This document shows positions 33,731-42,004 of a stretch of 64,000 bases of DNA, one piece after another (the stretch's first letter is position 1; each line of letters begins with the position of its first letter). Source of the DNA: Haloterrigena sp. KLK7 (GTDB lineage Archaea > Halobacteriota > Halobacteria > Halobacteriales > Natrialbaceae); the NCBI RefSeq assembly GCF_037914945.1, contig NZ_CP149789.1, positions 1-64,000 of the forward strand, read 5' to 3'. The position numbers and the translations under genes were made by a program. The notes beneath the pieces were generated by a model. The model was not told the DNA's origin. It did not search any database and was given only the letters and a program-made list of their open reading frames with translations.

Positions 33731-34430
33731 TCTCTCTGTAACAGCTGTTTCAGACAACATCACATCTGAAGAATATGATTTCGATAGGGCTGGACAGTCC
33801 TCTGTCGCCGAATAGGCCGACAAAGACACACAGCGTCAGCGTGGGGTGCCAGCCGGTGGGACCGGCATCTTGGGTGCCAACGTGAGTGACACAAGTTAAT
33901 TCACCTCGTCGTGATGCACTGCCGGGGTGCCAACCGTCCCACGCACGACTAGGGTGCTGGTGTGATGAGACGGAGGGAGACCAATGTAAACAGCACGAGA
34001 GCACCAGTGAGGTGCCAGTATCGACGCCCCATCTGGGTGCCACCGTGACTGCACTAGTTAGGTTCTGTCTTGTGCGAAACACTGCGCTTCCAGCAACAGC
34101 TCACGTGGACTCGAGTTCAAGATTAAACTCGACAGCAGTAGGGGACTGTCACTTGCGAGCTCCAGTTCAGTAGGACCATCCACGAGCGACACGGCGCCGT
34201 GTCAGCCAACACGCGACAGGGGGACTGTCAGTTCTGGCAACCAGCATGTCCTGGACTCCGGCGGCTTCCAGCCGAGTGGACTGTCAGCCCTTACGATCAG
34301 CATATCACTGAACTCGAGCAACAACAAGTGACTGTCCATCGTGCGTGTTCCAGAGGGTGTCAGAGAACGATCCGCCTGCCGTTCTTTTCACCCAGTCTGT
34401 TGCGAACTTATCGGTTCAAACGACAGGTTT
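33731..34430. repeat. Long dispersed repeat, right-flank copy B
   Basis: Homologue of 6150-6800, starting CTGTAACAGCTGTTTCAGAC right after the amphi-Trp stop. It keeps most GGGTGCC heptamers in order (some mutated, for example GGGTGCT and AGGTGCC). GGACTGTC occurs near 34143, 34213, 34270 and 34329. The right end diverges around 34400, where a small membrane-protein gene ends. Confidence 0.8.
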
Positions 34431-34599
34431 AGAACGCTTGCACTAGTTCCGTGAGTGCGTACACAATAGCGACGATCCCGACTAGAAGCCCTATCGTACC
34501 CAGAAGTTGATTTCGTGGAACAACGGTTGTTTGAGACACGACCAGCAAGGCCATTAGTATGACGAGAACAGCGAGTAATCGGTCGGTGCGGTCGGACAT
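34429..34599 (-). CDS. Small two-helix membrane protein, 56 residues
   Basis: MSDRTDRLLAVLVILMALLV, then VPRNQLLGTIGLLVGIVAIV and YALTELVQAF. Two hydrophobic helices are separated by a short polar turn, with a charged N-terminus. The start and length are clean. It lies at the junction between two dispersed repeats. Function unknown; similar short membrane proteins are common in haloarchaeal accessory DNA. Confidence 0.65.
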   Translation of the reverse strand: MSDRTDRLLAVLVILMALLVVSQTTVVPRNQLLGTIGLLVGIVAIVYALTELVQAF

Positions 34600-34644
34600 A
34601 TGACAACATCATATCCGTTTGATGTGAATCGTTCGGTTCCTCAC

Positions 34645-34800
34645 CTGTACTTACCGTTTGTCGGGTAGTCACAGAGAGGTATGGGAACTTTTCTCCGCCA
34701 TCATATATTCCAGTGTATCACTGAACTCGAGTTCATGCTTGAACTCTACAGCAGCAGGGACTGTCAATTGCGAGCTCTGTTCCAGGTCGACTGTCCACCG
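34645..34800. repeat. GTACTTACCGTTTG dispersed repeat, copy 2
   Basis: CACCTGTACTTACCGTTTGT, then GGTAGTCACAGAGAGGTATG and GGGAACTTTTCT, then TATCACTGAACTCGAGTTCA. It matches 10502-10610 closely and 42011-42080 in part. It ends in GGGACTGTCAATTGCGAGCTC, linking it to the GACTGTC family. Confidence 0.7.
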
Positions 34801-34970
34801 GTCGCCAGCAACGGCGGCCACGGTGTGGTGCTAGGCGTTCGCCACGATCCTGTCCATTCGGGCACCGGTCGTCCGTCCGTTGCCGCTGCCTTGTGACCAG
34901 GCTCGAGGGATGATAGATCGATAGTGATAACGGAGCTATTTTGGATAAGGATCCTAATAGAACAGATATC

Positions 34971-35246
34971 ATGTACGATTTAACTGGATTCCAGCGAGAC
35001 CTGCTGTACGCTGTCGCTGGGTTTGACAAGCCTCACGGCCTTGCCATCAAAGAAGAACTGGAGAATTACTACGAGAAAGAGATTCACCATGGCCGACTGT
35101 ATCCGAATCTGGATACCCTTGTTGATAAAGGATTGGTTGAGAAAGGTGAGAAGGATCAGAGAACAAACGTATACAGTATCACCAGACGCGGCCAGCGGGA
35201 ATTTGAGGCTCGTCGAGAGTGGGAAGATCAGTACGTCGACCTCTGA
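34971..35246 (+). CDS. PadR-family transcription regulator
   Basis: Start chosen at ATG 34971, since the family begins MYDLTGFQRDLLYAVAG; 91 residues. The winged helix shows KPHGLAIKEELENYY, IHHGRLYPNLDTLVDKGLVE and NVYSITRRGQREFEARREW. PadR regulators are usually repressors that respond to small molecules. The short form lacks a long C-terminal dimerisation arm. No adjacent target gene is evident. Confidence 0.88.
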   Translation: MYDLTGFQRDLLYAVAGFDKPHGLAIKEELENYYEKEIHHGRLYPNLDTLVDKGLVEKGEKDQRTNVYSITRRGQREFEARREWEDQYVDL

Positions 35247-35404
35247 TCACTCAGAAGGTGCAATAGTACAGACTTCGGCAGAACTGAGATTCTTGCAACT
35301 GCACTCTCCATCGTCACGGGATTCCATACTCCTCCAACTATCGTCATCGTAAGCCAGATCCGCTAATAACCTGGTTCTCGCCTAACTGAGTGGATTTGCG
35401 GTAT

Positions 35405-35640
35405 CGTGTGACGCTGCTGAGCGCTTCCAGTCGATGATCCGTCGCGACGGCTGGGAACGTGAGGAGCACCGTCGAGTTGAGGAGGGGCTGGTCGAGGTCC
35501 AGTACTGGCAGGCGATCGAGCCGTACAAGGCCGACTTTTGGGAGATGTTCTGGGTCGGGATGATAGGGGTCCACTATCCTGAGTGGCAGTGGCGACGGCA
35601 GCCACGGACTGGACTTGCGGAGTTTATGGGTGGGGTCAGC
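35405..35640 (+). pseudogene. Internal fragment of an unknown accessory gene
   Basis: Coding-like sequence AERFQSMIRRDGWEREEHRR, VEEGLVEVQYWQAIEPYKAD and FWVGMIGVHYPEWQWRR. It has no credible start, and after about 35640 composition becomes non-coding although the frame stays open. It is probably a fragment of a larger plasmid protein. The rest of 35247-35828 holds nothing recognised. Confidence 0.4.
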
Positions 35641-35828
35641 GTGAGCGGAAACACACACTCTACGGGCGGTACTGAACGTACTGTCGGTGATGAAGGGATG
35701 GTGATCATCGAACCATCTCGTGATTGGGCCAGTGACTCGGTTGATGACCGCCACTCTATGGGAGGGGCTGGAACCGAGTGTAGAGAGGGGTTGTATCTAC
35801 TACCCCATTCATATCGACAGTGGACTAT

Positions 35829-36020
35829 TCAGTCAGCGTTCGCTTCTCCAGTTTCGTCCGAGAACGCTGGGAGCGGCTTGAACACTGTTCCACCACAGGA
35901 TGCACACCCCTTCCGATTCCCGATTGGTCGTATATCTCCGTTTGGAAGCTTGAAAGCCGCATACATCGACCCGCAGTCTTCGCACGCTGCCACGAGTCGA
36001 GTGCGTTCCCTACCCTTCAT
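35829..36020 (-). CDS. Small zinc-ribbon protein, 63 residues
   Basis: Cys pairs CEDCGSMYAAFKLPNGDI at 13-16 and CASCGGTVFKPLP at 39-42 form a zinc ribbon. A paralogue, with the same KLPNGDIRPIG-like middle (WPDGKIRLIG), lies at 38648-38803. No known function. The pair supports real coding. Confidence 0.7.
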   Translation of the reverse strand: MKGRERTRLVAACEDCGSMYAAFKLPNGDIRPIGNRKGCASCGGTVFKPLPAFSDETGEANAD

Positions 36021-36158
36021 TTCCTCTGAATTGACTTACACCACAGAAAAGCATGCTGTGAGGACAACAGTAGTAACCAGACTCCTTGTTACAGCAGTAG
36101 TAACAGAAGATCGCTCAGTAGACACGAGAAAACAGCGTCGTGACTCAGGGGGTTCGGC

Positions 36159-36401
36159 GTGAAAGAAAGTGATGCCCGCGGCCTCGAGCGTCCTTCCAAA
36201 CCGGATGGAGCGATTAGCGGAACACTCTGGAAGTTCGACTGCCAACTCGCCCGGACTCATGCGACATTCGAAGGCCATGATGTGCCGCTACGCGCCGTAT
36301 TCGAGGGCTACGACCGCGTGTTGCACCCGTTGATCCGTAGCTGGCGAGTCGGTGAGACTCGGGAGACACTCCGGTCGAAATTCGCGGGGATGCTACTATG
36401 A
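36159..36401 (+). CDS. First gene of a small-protein operon
   Basis: GTG start, 80 residues: AISGTLWKFDCQLARTHATF, EGHDVPLRAVFEGYDRVLHP, LIRSWRVGETRETLRSKFAG. No family recognised. Its TGA overlaps the next ATG by four bases. Four genes of 49-80 codons follow in one unit to 36924. A partly parallel arrangement survives at 42.2-42.5 kb. Confidence 0.55.
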   Translation: MKESDARGLERPSKPDGAISGTLWKFDCQLARTHATFEGHDVPLRAVFEGYDRVLHPLIRSWRVGETRETLRSKFAGMLL

Positions 36402-36608
36402 GCATAGATACCTCGGAACTCCGAATGCATACCTACGGCTGCGGCGGGATCGACGTTCGACCGGCCAACGATCATCCCGAGCGCTGTCCGTACACCTCAC
36501 GACGATCCGGATCTCGAGTACGACGTGATGCGCCTGTACGACCGAACTCGAGACATTCGAGATCGCTCGAGCGCGTGCGACGTGTGTTCCCGAAGAGGGG
36601 CACGATGA
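36398..36608 (+). pseudogene. Frameshifted second gene of the small-protein operon
   Basis: The beginning, MSIDTSELRMHTYGCGGIDV then NDHPERCP, is in one frame. The end, HDDPDLEYDVMRLYDRTRDI then RSSACDVCSRRG, is two bases off, with the shift near 36497. The shifted frame stops in TGA overlapping the next ATG by four bases, which shows it was the original frame. The rebuilt protein has Cys pairs at both ends, like a zinc-binding protein. Confidence 0.6.
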
Positions 36609-36754
36609 GTAGCAACTGTCGGAATTGTGGCGCACATCATTCAGATCGGTACAGTCGTGTGTTCGGGGAGACCGATGGGATCTTGCACGCCTGCTCGAAG
36701 TGTCGTGATCAGCGGTTGATGTACCATGGCGCAGGGGTCGTCCCAGATATCTGA
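36605..36754 (+). CDS. Small zinc-ribbon protein (DUF7563-like)
   Basis: 49 residues: SSNCRNCGAHHSDRYSRVFG, then ETDGILHACSKCRDQRLMYH. C-x2-C pairs at both ends of a strand-rich centre match the small haloarchaeal family I recall as DUF7563. It overlaps the preceding gene by four bases. A second member lies at 42384-42524. Confidence 0.75.
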   Translation: MSSNCRNCGAHHSDRYSRVFGETDGILHACSKCRDQRLMYHGAGVVPDI

Positions 36755-36756
36755 CA

Positions 36757-36924
36757 ATGGTGACGATTCTCTTGGAGGATGGTGAAGTAGAACGGTTCGA
36801 CTCGTACCAGCCACTCGGCAATGGCTGGATTCGCTGCCGTTGTTCGGACCCTTCACCGCGCAAGAAACTTTCCGAGACGACGGAGTACTACAAGGAATCT
36901 AAGATAGCTCGGATAGAGATCTAG
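36757..36924 (+). CDS. Last gene of the small-protein operon, 55 residues
   Basis: Two bases after the zinc-ribbon stop. MVTILLEDGEVERFDSYQPL, then GNGWIRCRCSDPSPRKKLSE and YYKESKIARIEI: a compact beta-rich protein with a single C-x-C. Good composition and operon position. Family not named with certainty. Confidence 0.6.
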   Translation: MVTILLEDGEVERFDSYQPLGNGWIRCRCSDPSPRKKLSETTEYYKESKIARIEI

Positions 36925-36954
36925 CTACTCTCATTTTGGGCTGGAATTGGTGGA

Positions 36955-37322
36955 TTTGAATGTCGGAGTTTGTGTATGACTGCGACATCAAGAATCAACC
37001 GCGAGTCTAGGCCGATTGCAGCATATACCCAAGATCAGTCGCCATTGATCTTGACAGCGGTCTCATCAATAGCGACCCACGACGGCTGCGCCGTCGGCGG
37101 GTCTGGAACGCTGTCAGCCAGCCAATGTACCCACTGCTAGATTGCTTGATGAGACCGTTCAACGCCGAGCAAGCGAAGAATCACTTGTGTTTCTCGAAGC
37201 GAACAACCGGTCGCGTGGAGCCGGACGGCGAACGCCCAGACGGGCGTCACCGTCCGTTCCCGCTCCCACGATTCATCAAATTCCGCCGCGTAGCACTCGC
37301 TGAGCAGGTCTGCGAGTGACAT
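36955..37322 (-). pseudogene. IS6-family transposase relic
   Basis: Reads from ATG 37322: SLADLLSECYAAEFDESWER, CSLRETQVILRLLGVERSHQ, then an in-frame TAG, QWVHWLADSVPDPPTAQPSW, VAIDETAVKINGD, an in-frame TGA and SWVYAAIGLDSRLILDV. The first catalytic Asp lies in VAIDET. Two nonsense mutations and loss of the C-terminal half make it dead. CCCAGTTAGTTTAGC just upstream fits an eroded terminal repeat. Confidence 0.85.
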
Positions 37323-37459
37323 AGCTAAACTAACTGGGCGAGCAGACTACAATGCGGTGTGATGCCGTGCCAGTAGAAGAGAGATGCGATGCCCTAGATC
37401 GGATGGAGCCTACGATACATCTAATTTAGTAGATTATCCTGTCTTGTTCGTAGGCCAGA

Positions 37460-37740
37460 TCAATCGCCGCCGTTCTCGAGGATCTCGTCGACAGCCTGCG
37501 CCATCTCACTGGCCTGAATGTCCTGGTAGGACTCGTCGGTGACGTCCATTGACGTGCGCCGGAGCGATTTCTGTGCGACCTCCGCGTGGCCCTTTTTGTA
37601 CAGTTCGTGGCCGATTCCACGGCGTGCGCCGTGGGGTTTCAGATACTCACCATTGTCCGGATCGTACTCAAGGCCGTCATACGCGACGTCCAACTGCTCC
37701 GAGAGCCGTTGCAGGATCGATCGGGTTCGTCGACAGGGAC
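37460..37740 (-). pseudogene. C-terminal fragment of a tyrosine recombinase
   Basis: Keeps the last about 90 residues: RSILQRLSEQLDVAYDGLEY, then LKPHGARRGIGHELYKKGHA, EVAQKSLRRTSMDVTDESYQ. The H-x-x-R box (HGARRG) and the catalytic Tyr (ESYQD) are present, but the N-terminal and first Arg regions are gone. Downstream GTAGGCCAGATCA is shared with the end of the intact integrase at 52.75 kb, so the two genes are relatives. Confidence 0.8.
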
Positions 37741-37842
37741 GGCGGCACTTCGTGTTCGCGATAACTACAGGTGCGAACTGAGTGTTGGATTCATTCGACC
37801 ATATCAAATCATTTTATAGAAGAGATTGACCGTTAGCTGCTA

Positions 37843-38337
37843 TTATTGCTCTTCAGTATCAGCACGAGGGAGTCGAGCAACTGATAACCAGAAAGTTTCG
37901 AACGCTTGGATTATTTTCTTGAGTTCCTCGGGGTCTCCAGGCTTCATTAGACAGCCGTTTGCATTTTGTTTATATATTTTGCGGACTTCTTGTTTGGGTA
38001 CTGAACCAGTTGTTACAATTACGGGAATGTGATTGTGGGCAGGGTCACTGTTCATTTCCTCCAAAACTACTTCACCAGCCATGTCTGGAAGATGCCAGTC
38101 GAGGATGATGAGGTTCGTTGATGGAGCATCAGTGTACTCGCCACGCTGATTCACGAAATCAAGCGCGTCCGATCCAGTTGTAACAATAGAAAGTAAGTCT
38201 GCGAGTCCCAAGTCCTCGCTCACCTCCTTGACGAGACGCGCGTCACCCGGATTATCCTCTACAAGCAGGATGGTTGAGTGGGAATTTACGTCTGTATCCC
38301 GATCAGCGCCGGGTGACATTGCAAGCAAAATCATCAT
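37843..38337 (-). CDS. Stand-alone response regulator (receiver only)
   Basis: 164 residues: one receiver domain and no output. Phospho-acceptor D80 (LIILDWHLPDM), acidic pair E27-D28 (LVEDNPGDARLVKE), T110 and K132 (LMKPGDP) are all present. The VEDNPGD start is typical of Rcp1-like regulators that pair with PAS histidine kinases in haloarchaea. No kinase is adjacent. The start could be the methionine at residue 7. Confidence 0.9.
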   Translation of the reverse strand: MMILLAMSPGADRDTDVNSHSTILLVEDNPGDARLVKEVSEDLGLADLLSIVTTGSDALDFVNQRGEYTDAPSTNLIILDWHLPDMAGEVVLEEMNSDPAHNHIPVIVTTGSVPKQEVRKIYKQNANGCLMKPGDPEELKKIIQAFETFWLSVARLPRADTEEQ

Positions 38338-38434
38338 CCCCTTGCTTATAAATCTAACACAGACAACACTTGATAAACTATTGGTGAATTACCCTTTCTA
38401 ATTCAAAACGGTCGCTGCTCCGTCACCTACTTGT

Positions 38435-38628
38435 CCTCTGTGTAACAGCTGTTTCAGACAACATCTCGTCTGAAGAATAGGATTTCAACAGGGTCAAATC
38501 TGGTGTCTTCCTCGCGTGATCTCGAGTGGACTGCCCATCTTGCGTGTTCCAGAGGATGTCAGAGACCGATCCGCCTGCCGTTCTGTTCACCCACTCTGGA
38601 GGGAACTATCCGTTCACTACACTTGCGT
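38435..38628. repeat. Right-flank repeat, internally deleted copy C
   Basis: Has the left end (GTAACAGCTGTTTCAGAC, then AATAGGATTTCAACAGGG) joined after about 60 bases to the right end (GTTCCAGAGGATGTCAGAG, then GAACTATCCGTTCACTAC). The central GGGTGCC array is missing. The shared outer ends of copies A and C define the repeat borders. Confidence 0.75.
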
Positions 38629-38647
38629 ACTGAACAGTCCGTACTCA

Positions 38648-38803
38648 TCACCGAACTTGTCGAAATTCGGTTCCGCCACAGGGACAGTCAGCACCGGTTC
38701 CAATCAATCGGATTTTCCCATCTGGCCAGAGACGAGCAGCGTATGACGAACTGCAATCAGTATAGATGGCTACGATTCGGTTAGCATCCTGTGCACTTTG
38801 CAT
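38648..38803 (-). CDS. Small zinc-ribbon-like protein, 51 residues
   Basis: Start chosen at 38803 (MQSAQDANRIVAIYTDCSSS). It continues YAARLWPDGKIRLIG and ADCPCGGTEFRQVR. Paralogue of the 35829-36020 protein. The first Cys pair is reduced to one cysteine (TDCSSS against CEDCGS), while C-x-C remains at the end, so metal binding may be impaired. Confidence 0.6.
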   Translation of the reverse strand: MQSAQDANRIVAIYTDCSSSYAARLWPDGKIRLIGTGADCPCGGTEFRQVR

Positions 38804-38977
38804 ATCTCGCTTTGAGCCAGCTATCGACTTCTCTGTGAGACCTACCCAGTTAGGATTGCTTTCTGTTCGATCACTAATTTGAATAGAATGAATGCTGGTA
38901 GCTTCGATAACTATCTCACATGACATCGAAGTTACCGGCTATTGGAAGTGTGCAATAGGGACGGCAACTACGAGGTC

Positions 38978-39433
38978 CTATTTTTTTGGAGGGAGTATAA
39001 CGTGATCGAGCCAGAAATCTTCAATCGCTTGTGCGAGTCGCTCAAAACGTTCCGGTGACTCTGGTTTTCGAACATAAGCGTTCGCGTGGAGATCGTACGT
39101 TTGAGCAACCTCCTCCGCTTCGTCTGACCTCGTTAGTACGATTACAGGTATCCGTTTTAACTCAGTGTGATTCTTTATCTCGGCAAGGATCTCGAGGCCG
39201 TCAGTGCTGGGGAGATGGAGATCCAGAAAAACAAGATCGGGTCGTGAAGCGTCCTCGTATGCGTCGCATCGGTTGATGAAATTGAACGCTTCATCGCCAC
39301 TGGAGACAGTTGTTACTCTATTCGTGACTTTAGTCATCTTGAACGAGTCGATGAAAGGTGAGATACTATCGGGGTCTGATTCGATAAGGAGGATGTCATA
39401 TCCTTTACCTTCCCGTGAAGATCCCTCAACCAT
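38978..39433 (-). CDS. Second stand-alone response regulator
   Basis: 151 residues, receiver domain only. Phospho-acceptor D71 (LVFLDLHLPSTDG), T101 and K123 (YVRKPESPE) are present. The acidic pocket is altered: IESDPDS replaces the usual EDN. It resembles the receiver at 37.8 kb in size and ending. The output partner is unknown. Confidence 0.9.
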   Translation of the reverse strand: MVEGSSREGKGYDILLIESDPDSISPFIDSFKMTKVTNRVTTVSSGDEAFNFINRCDAYEDASRPDLVFLDLHLPSTDGLEILAEIKNHTELKRIPVIVLTRSDEAEEVAQTYDLHANAYVRKPESPERFERLAQAIEDFWLDHVILPPKK

Positions 39434-39529
39434 CTCTAAGTACCATTATCTGGTAAAGGAACTGTACAGAGGATAATTTCTGTCCCCCAGAAATTTGGTG
39501 TATTGCTTCTTCGCTTCCCCATGCTGATC

Positions 39530-39730
39530 GGTATATGTGCATCCTGTACTGAACGGTATGTGCTTCACCTGTAGTGTGCGGCTGGTTCACTGGTGTTGTC
39601 GCGAAATAATCGATATCGGACTGCTGAACTCATCCTCTGTATTCAGCGCAGTGTTTTTGACGGGTGTCTGTGATATCAATTGCGGCTTCGTTACCTACTT
39701 GACCTGTACTGAACGGCAACTGCGTGTGCT
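39530..39730. repeat. Cluster of CCTGTACTGAACGG and CTGTATTCAGC repeats
   Basis: CATCCTGTACTGAACGGT (39540), GCTTCACCTGTAGTGTGCGG (39555), CCTCTGTATTCAGCGCAGT (39645) and TTGACCTGTACTGAACGGC (39700) occur within 200 bases. The same pair of motifs occurs at 15.1 and 41.1-41.5 kb. No gene is supported between 39434 and 39842. Confidence 0.65.
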
Positions 39731-39842
39731 TACTGATCGAAATCCGCGATATTACCAACTGAGATCTTCTCTCTTGGTAAGCGTGATACAACTAACTCGT
39801 CCTCCCGTGCGGCGACGAAATCAATTCCAGTCACGGTTGTTG

Positions 39843-40754
39843 CTACGTCATGAATGGGGTGATTGAGGCGATATGCTGGGCCACTGTTGCTACCCGGAGG
39901 ATAAACGCTATTAGGAGCGCAAGAGGGATGAGACCAACCACAGCCGTCAGGAGAGCGAAAACGAATAGCATTGGCATAGGGGCAGCCGCCGTGGGAAAGG
40001 TAGCGAGCTGGACGAGTAACGCGACTGGGAGCGAAATCGCCAGCACACCGACATACAGGAGTGAGCGAGAGAGCTGTGCGAGTTCCTCCTTCATGAACGC
40101 GGTCGTAAAGTACTGCCGAGCAATGTCGAGATTCTTCAAATCCGCGCTCAAGGAATCGAGCGTGGAGAGCAGCTGGTCATGCTCATCCCCCTCGTAAGCC
40201 GATTCAAGTTGATGACATTCATGAATGTGAGTCGCGTATTCGATACCGAGGAGGGGAACGATCACCGAAGAGAGTTTATCCGATCCTGACCCGAGTTCCT
40301 CGCTAATCTGGGCACATTCCTCCGGTAGCTCATCGATAAGATGGGTATCTGGTTCATTGCTCGAGTCAGGGAGAAGGTCCTCGAGCGAACCGGCGCGTTC
40401 TTGGGTCTGCTGAAGGAGCTGTTGCAGGAAGTCGGCTGGATCGGTCGGTGGTGCGGGCTGGTCAAGTGCTGCCTGCCGATAGTCGTCTGATTGGTCGATC
40501 TCGTCTCGGAGCGACCCCGGAGACTCTAGTTCCTGGGAGAGAATTACTTGGTTAATCGCGACCACAAGGGTGATGAGCGTGATATTCCCCCCGATCAATG
40601 CGCTCGCGATATAGATCACCGGCGTGAGATTGCGGATGGCGAACTGTGAGAAGAGAGGGATAAGCACCACCACAGCCATGGTGAAGAGTATCCCAGTGGC
40701 GACCCTGAACCGATCCCCTGAGAGGAGCAACCATCGACTGAATCGGTCGTCCAT
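39843..40754 (-). CDS. Four-helix membrane protein of unknown function
   Basis: 303 residues. Two N-terminal membrane helices (about 18-38, 44-68) are separated by a soluble domain of 150 residues, LRDEIDQSDDYRQAALDQPA onwards. Two C-terminal helices lie at about 228-250 and 255-285. The N- and C-termini are probably on the same side. I recognise the arrangement from haloarchaeal conserved membrane proteins without function. It is not in an operon. Confidence 0.75.
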   Translation of the reverse strand: MDDRFSRWLLLSGDRFRVATGILFTMAVVVLIPLFSQFAIRNLTPVIYIASALIGGNITLITLVVAINQVILSQELESPGSLRDEIDQSDDYRQAALDQPAPPTDPADFLQQLLQQTQERAGSLEDLLPDSSNEPDTHLIDELPEECAQISEELGSGSDKLSSVIVPLLGIEYATHIHECHQLESAYEGDEHDQLLSTLDSLSADLKNLDIARQYFTTAFMKEELAQLSRSLLYVGVLAISLPVALLVQLATFPTAAAPMPMLFVFALLTAVVGLIPLALLIAFILRVATVAQHIASITPFMT

Positions 40755-41294
40755 TCGTTGATTGGGACTTTGCCGGTCAGCCGGAAAAGGTGTGGTGCCT
40801 CTCTCTACCTTCTCTCTGTATCAGGATTTGATCCTCCGATTACGAACGTTCTTTGTGTCCCCTATACTGACCGTGATATTCTTAGTAACAAGTGAATCAG
40901 AGATTCGGGGTTGCAGAGTGTGCCTATATATCGCTTAATACCGACTCTAGTAATCAAAATTTGATAGCAGTATGGGGTGATGGTGTATACAATCCCTCTG
41001 CATAACCGTCTTCAGCCACTCTCATAGAATGGCAGACATCGGCTGTTTCACTGGCCCAACCACAAAGCAGACTGATGGCTGTCGTTACTTCATCCCGACC
41101 TTGTGTTCAGTACTTCACCTGTATTGAACGATTCGAGTAGTTCGAAATAAAAGTCTCCACAGTCTACATTCACGCCCTCTATTCAGCACAGTTCCGCCAA
41201 CATCATCTCCACCTGAGAGTATACACTTGATTTTCCGAACAAGTGCCGAGATGGTCGTGTATATTATATAGTTCTAAACCAATATTCATATGGG
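40755..41294. other. Gene-free region with a dispersed repeat
   Basis: About 540 bases. CACCTGTATTGAACGA at 41110 and CCCTCTATTCAGCACAGT at 41183 form one copy of the repeat pair described at 39.5 kb. The flanks are AT-rich. No gene seen. Confidence 0.5.
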
Positions 41295-41426
41295 ATGGAA
41301 GGGGTTAAATGTCCGAATTGTAAGGAGAATAGTGGTCGAGAAACCGCTGGAGAGCTGCTCGGGCCAGATATTAAAAGAAAATTTGAATGTATGAACTGTG
41401 AACACACATGGGAGAAGGTTATCTGA
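41295..41426 (+). CDS. 43-residue zinc-ribbon protein
   Basis: MEGVKCPNCKENSGRETAGE, then LLGPDIKRKFECMNCEHTWE. Two CxxC pairs 28 residues apart make a classic zinc ribbon. The AT-rich composition matches the surrounding segment. TTCACCTGTACTGAACGGTA follows shortly after the stop. Function unknown. Confidence 0.65.
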   Translation: MEGVKCPNCKENSGRETAGELLGPDIKRKFECMNCEHTWEKVI

Positions 41427-41717
41427 CGAGACTATTCTTGATAGAGTATTAAGCGACGGATGCTTCACCTGTACTGAACGGTAAGTATATATATATGAAA
41501 CGAACGGTAAAATTCTATTCAGTTATTAGATGGTGCTATTCAATTCGGTATGAGACCAAGATTCGGAAGCAGTTGTCATTTGTACATCTGAATACTCTCC
41601 CAAGGGTTACCAAAATGTCTTCATGCTCCATCGGTTTTCCACATCTTGAACAGTTTTCCTCAGATTCTGTCCCACAATCTTCCATGTGGAAATCTACGAC
41701 CCCAAACACGAAAAACT

Positions 41718-41984
41718 ATGTTGGGGAGTGATGAAGAGTCGAATACAGGCATCACAGAAGCTATGGAAGATGTTGAATCTATTGTAGTCCACCCATTTGG
41801 CGATGGGTTAATAGTAGAGATTATTGGTGTCGGTGAAAAGGGAGATATTTCGATAGATTCTCTCGAGTTCGATATTATTGAAGATGAGAGAGAAGCAAGC
41901 GCACGTGGAGATCTACCTTCAAACTATAAAGGAGATATTAGAACAGCGCTTTCTAAGAAGGGATATTCGCTTGTAGATACCTAA
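41718..41984 (+). CDS. 88-residue hypothetical protein, AT-rich
   Basis: Start at ATG 41718 (MLGSDEESNTGITEAMEDVE); an upstream in-frame start gives unlikely sequence. The body has a beta-rich pattern: SIVVHPFGDGLIVEIIGVGE, then ISIDSLEFDIIEDE and a helical end KGDIRTALSKKGYSLVDT. AT-rich codons suggest foreign origin. No family recognised. Confidence 0.55.
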   Translation: MLGSDEESNTGITEAMEDVESIVVHPFGDGLIVEIIGVGEKGDISIDSLEFDIIEDEREASARGDLPSNYKGDIRTALSKKGYSLVDT

Positions 41985-42004
41985 GGCCGTCATCTGCTGC
42001 ATGA

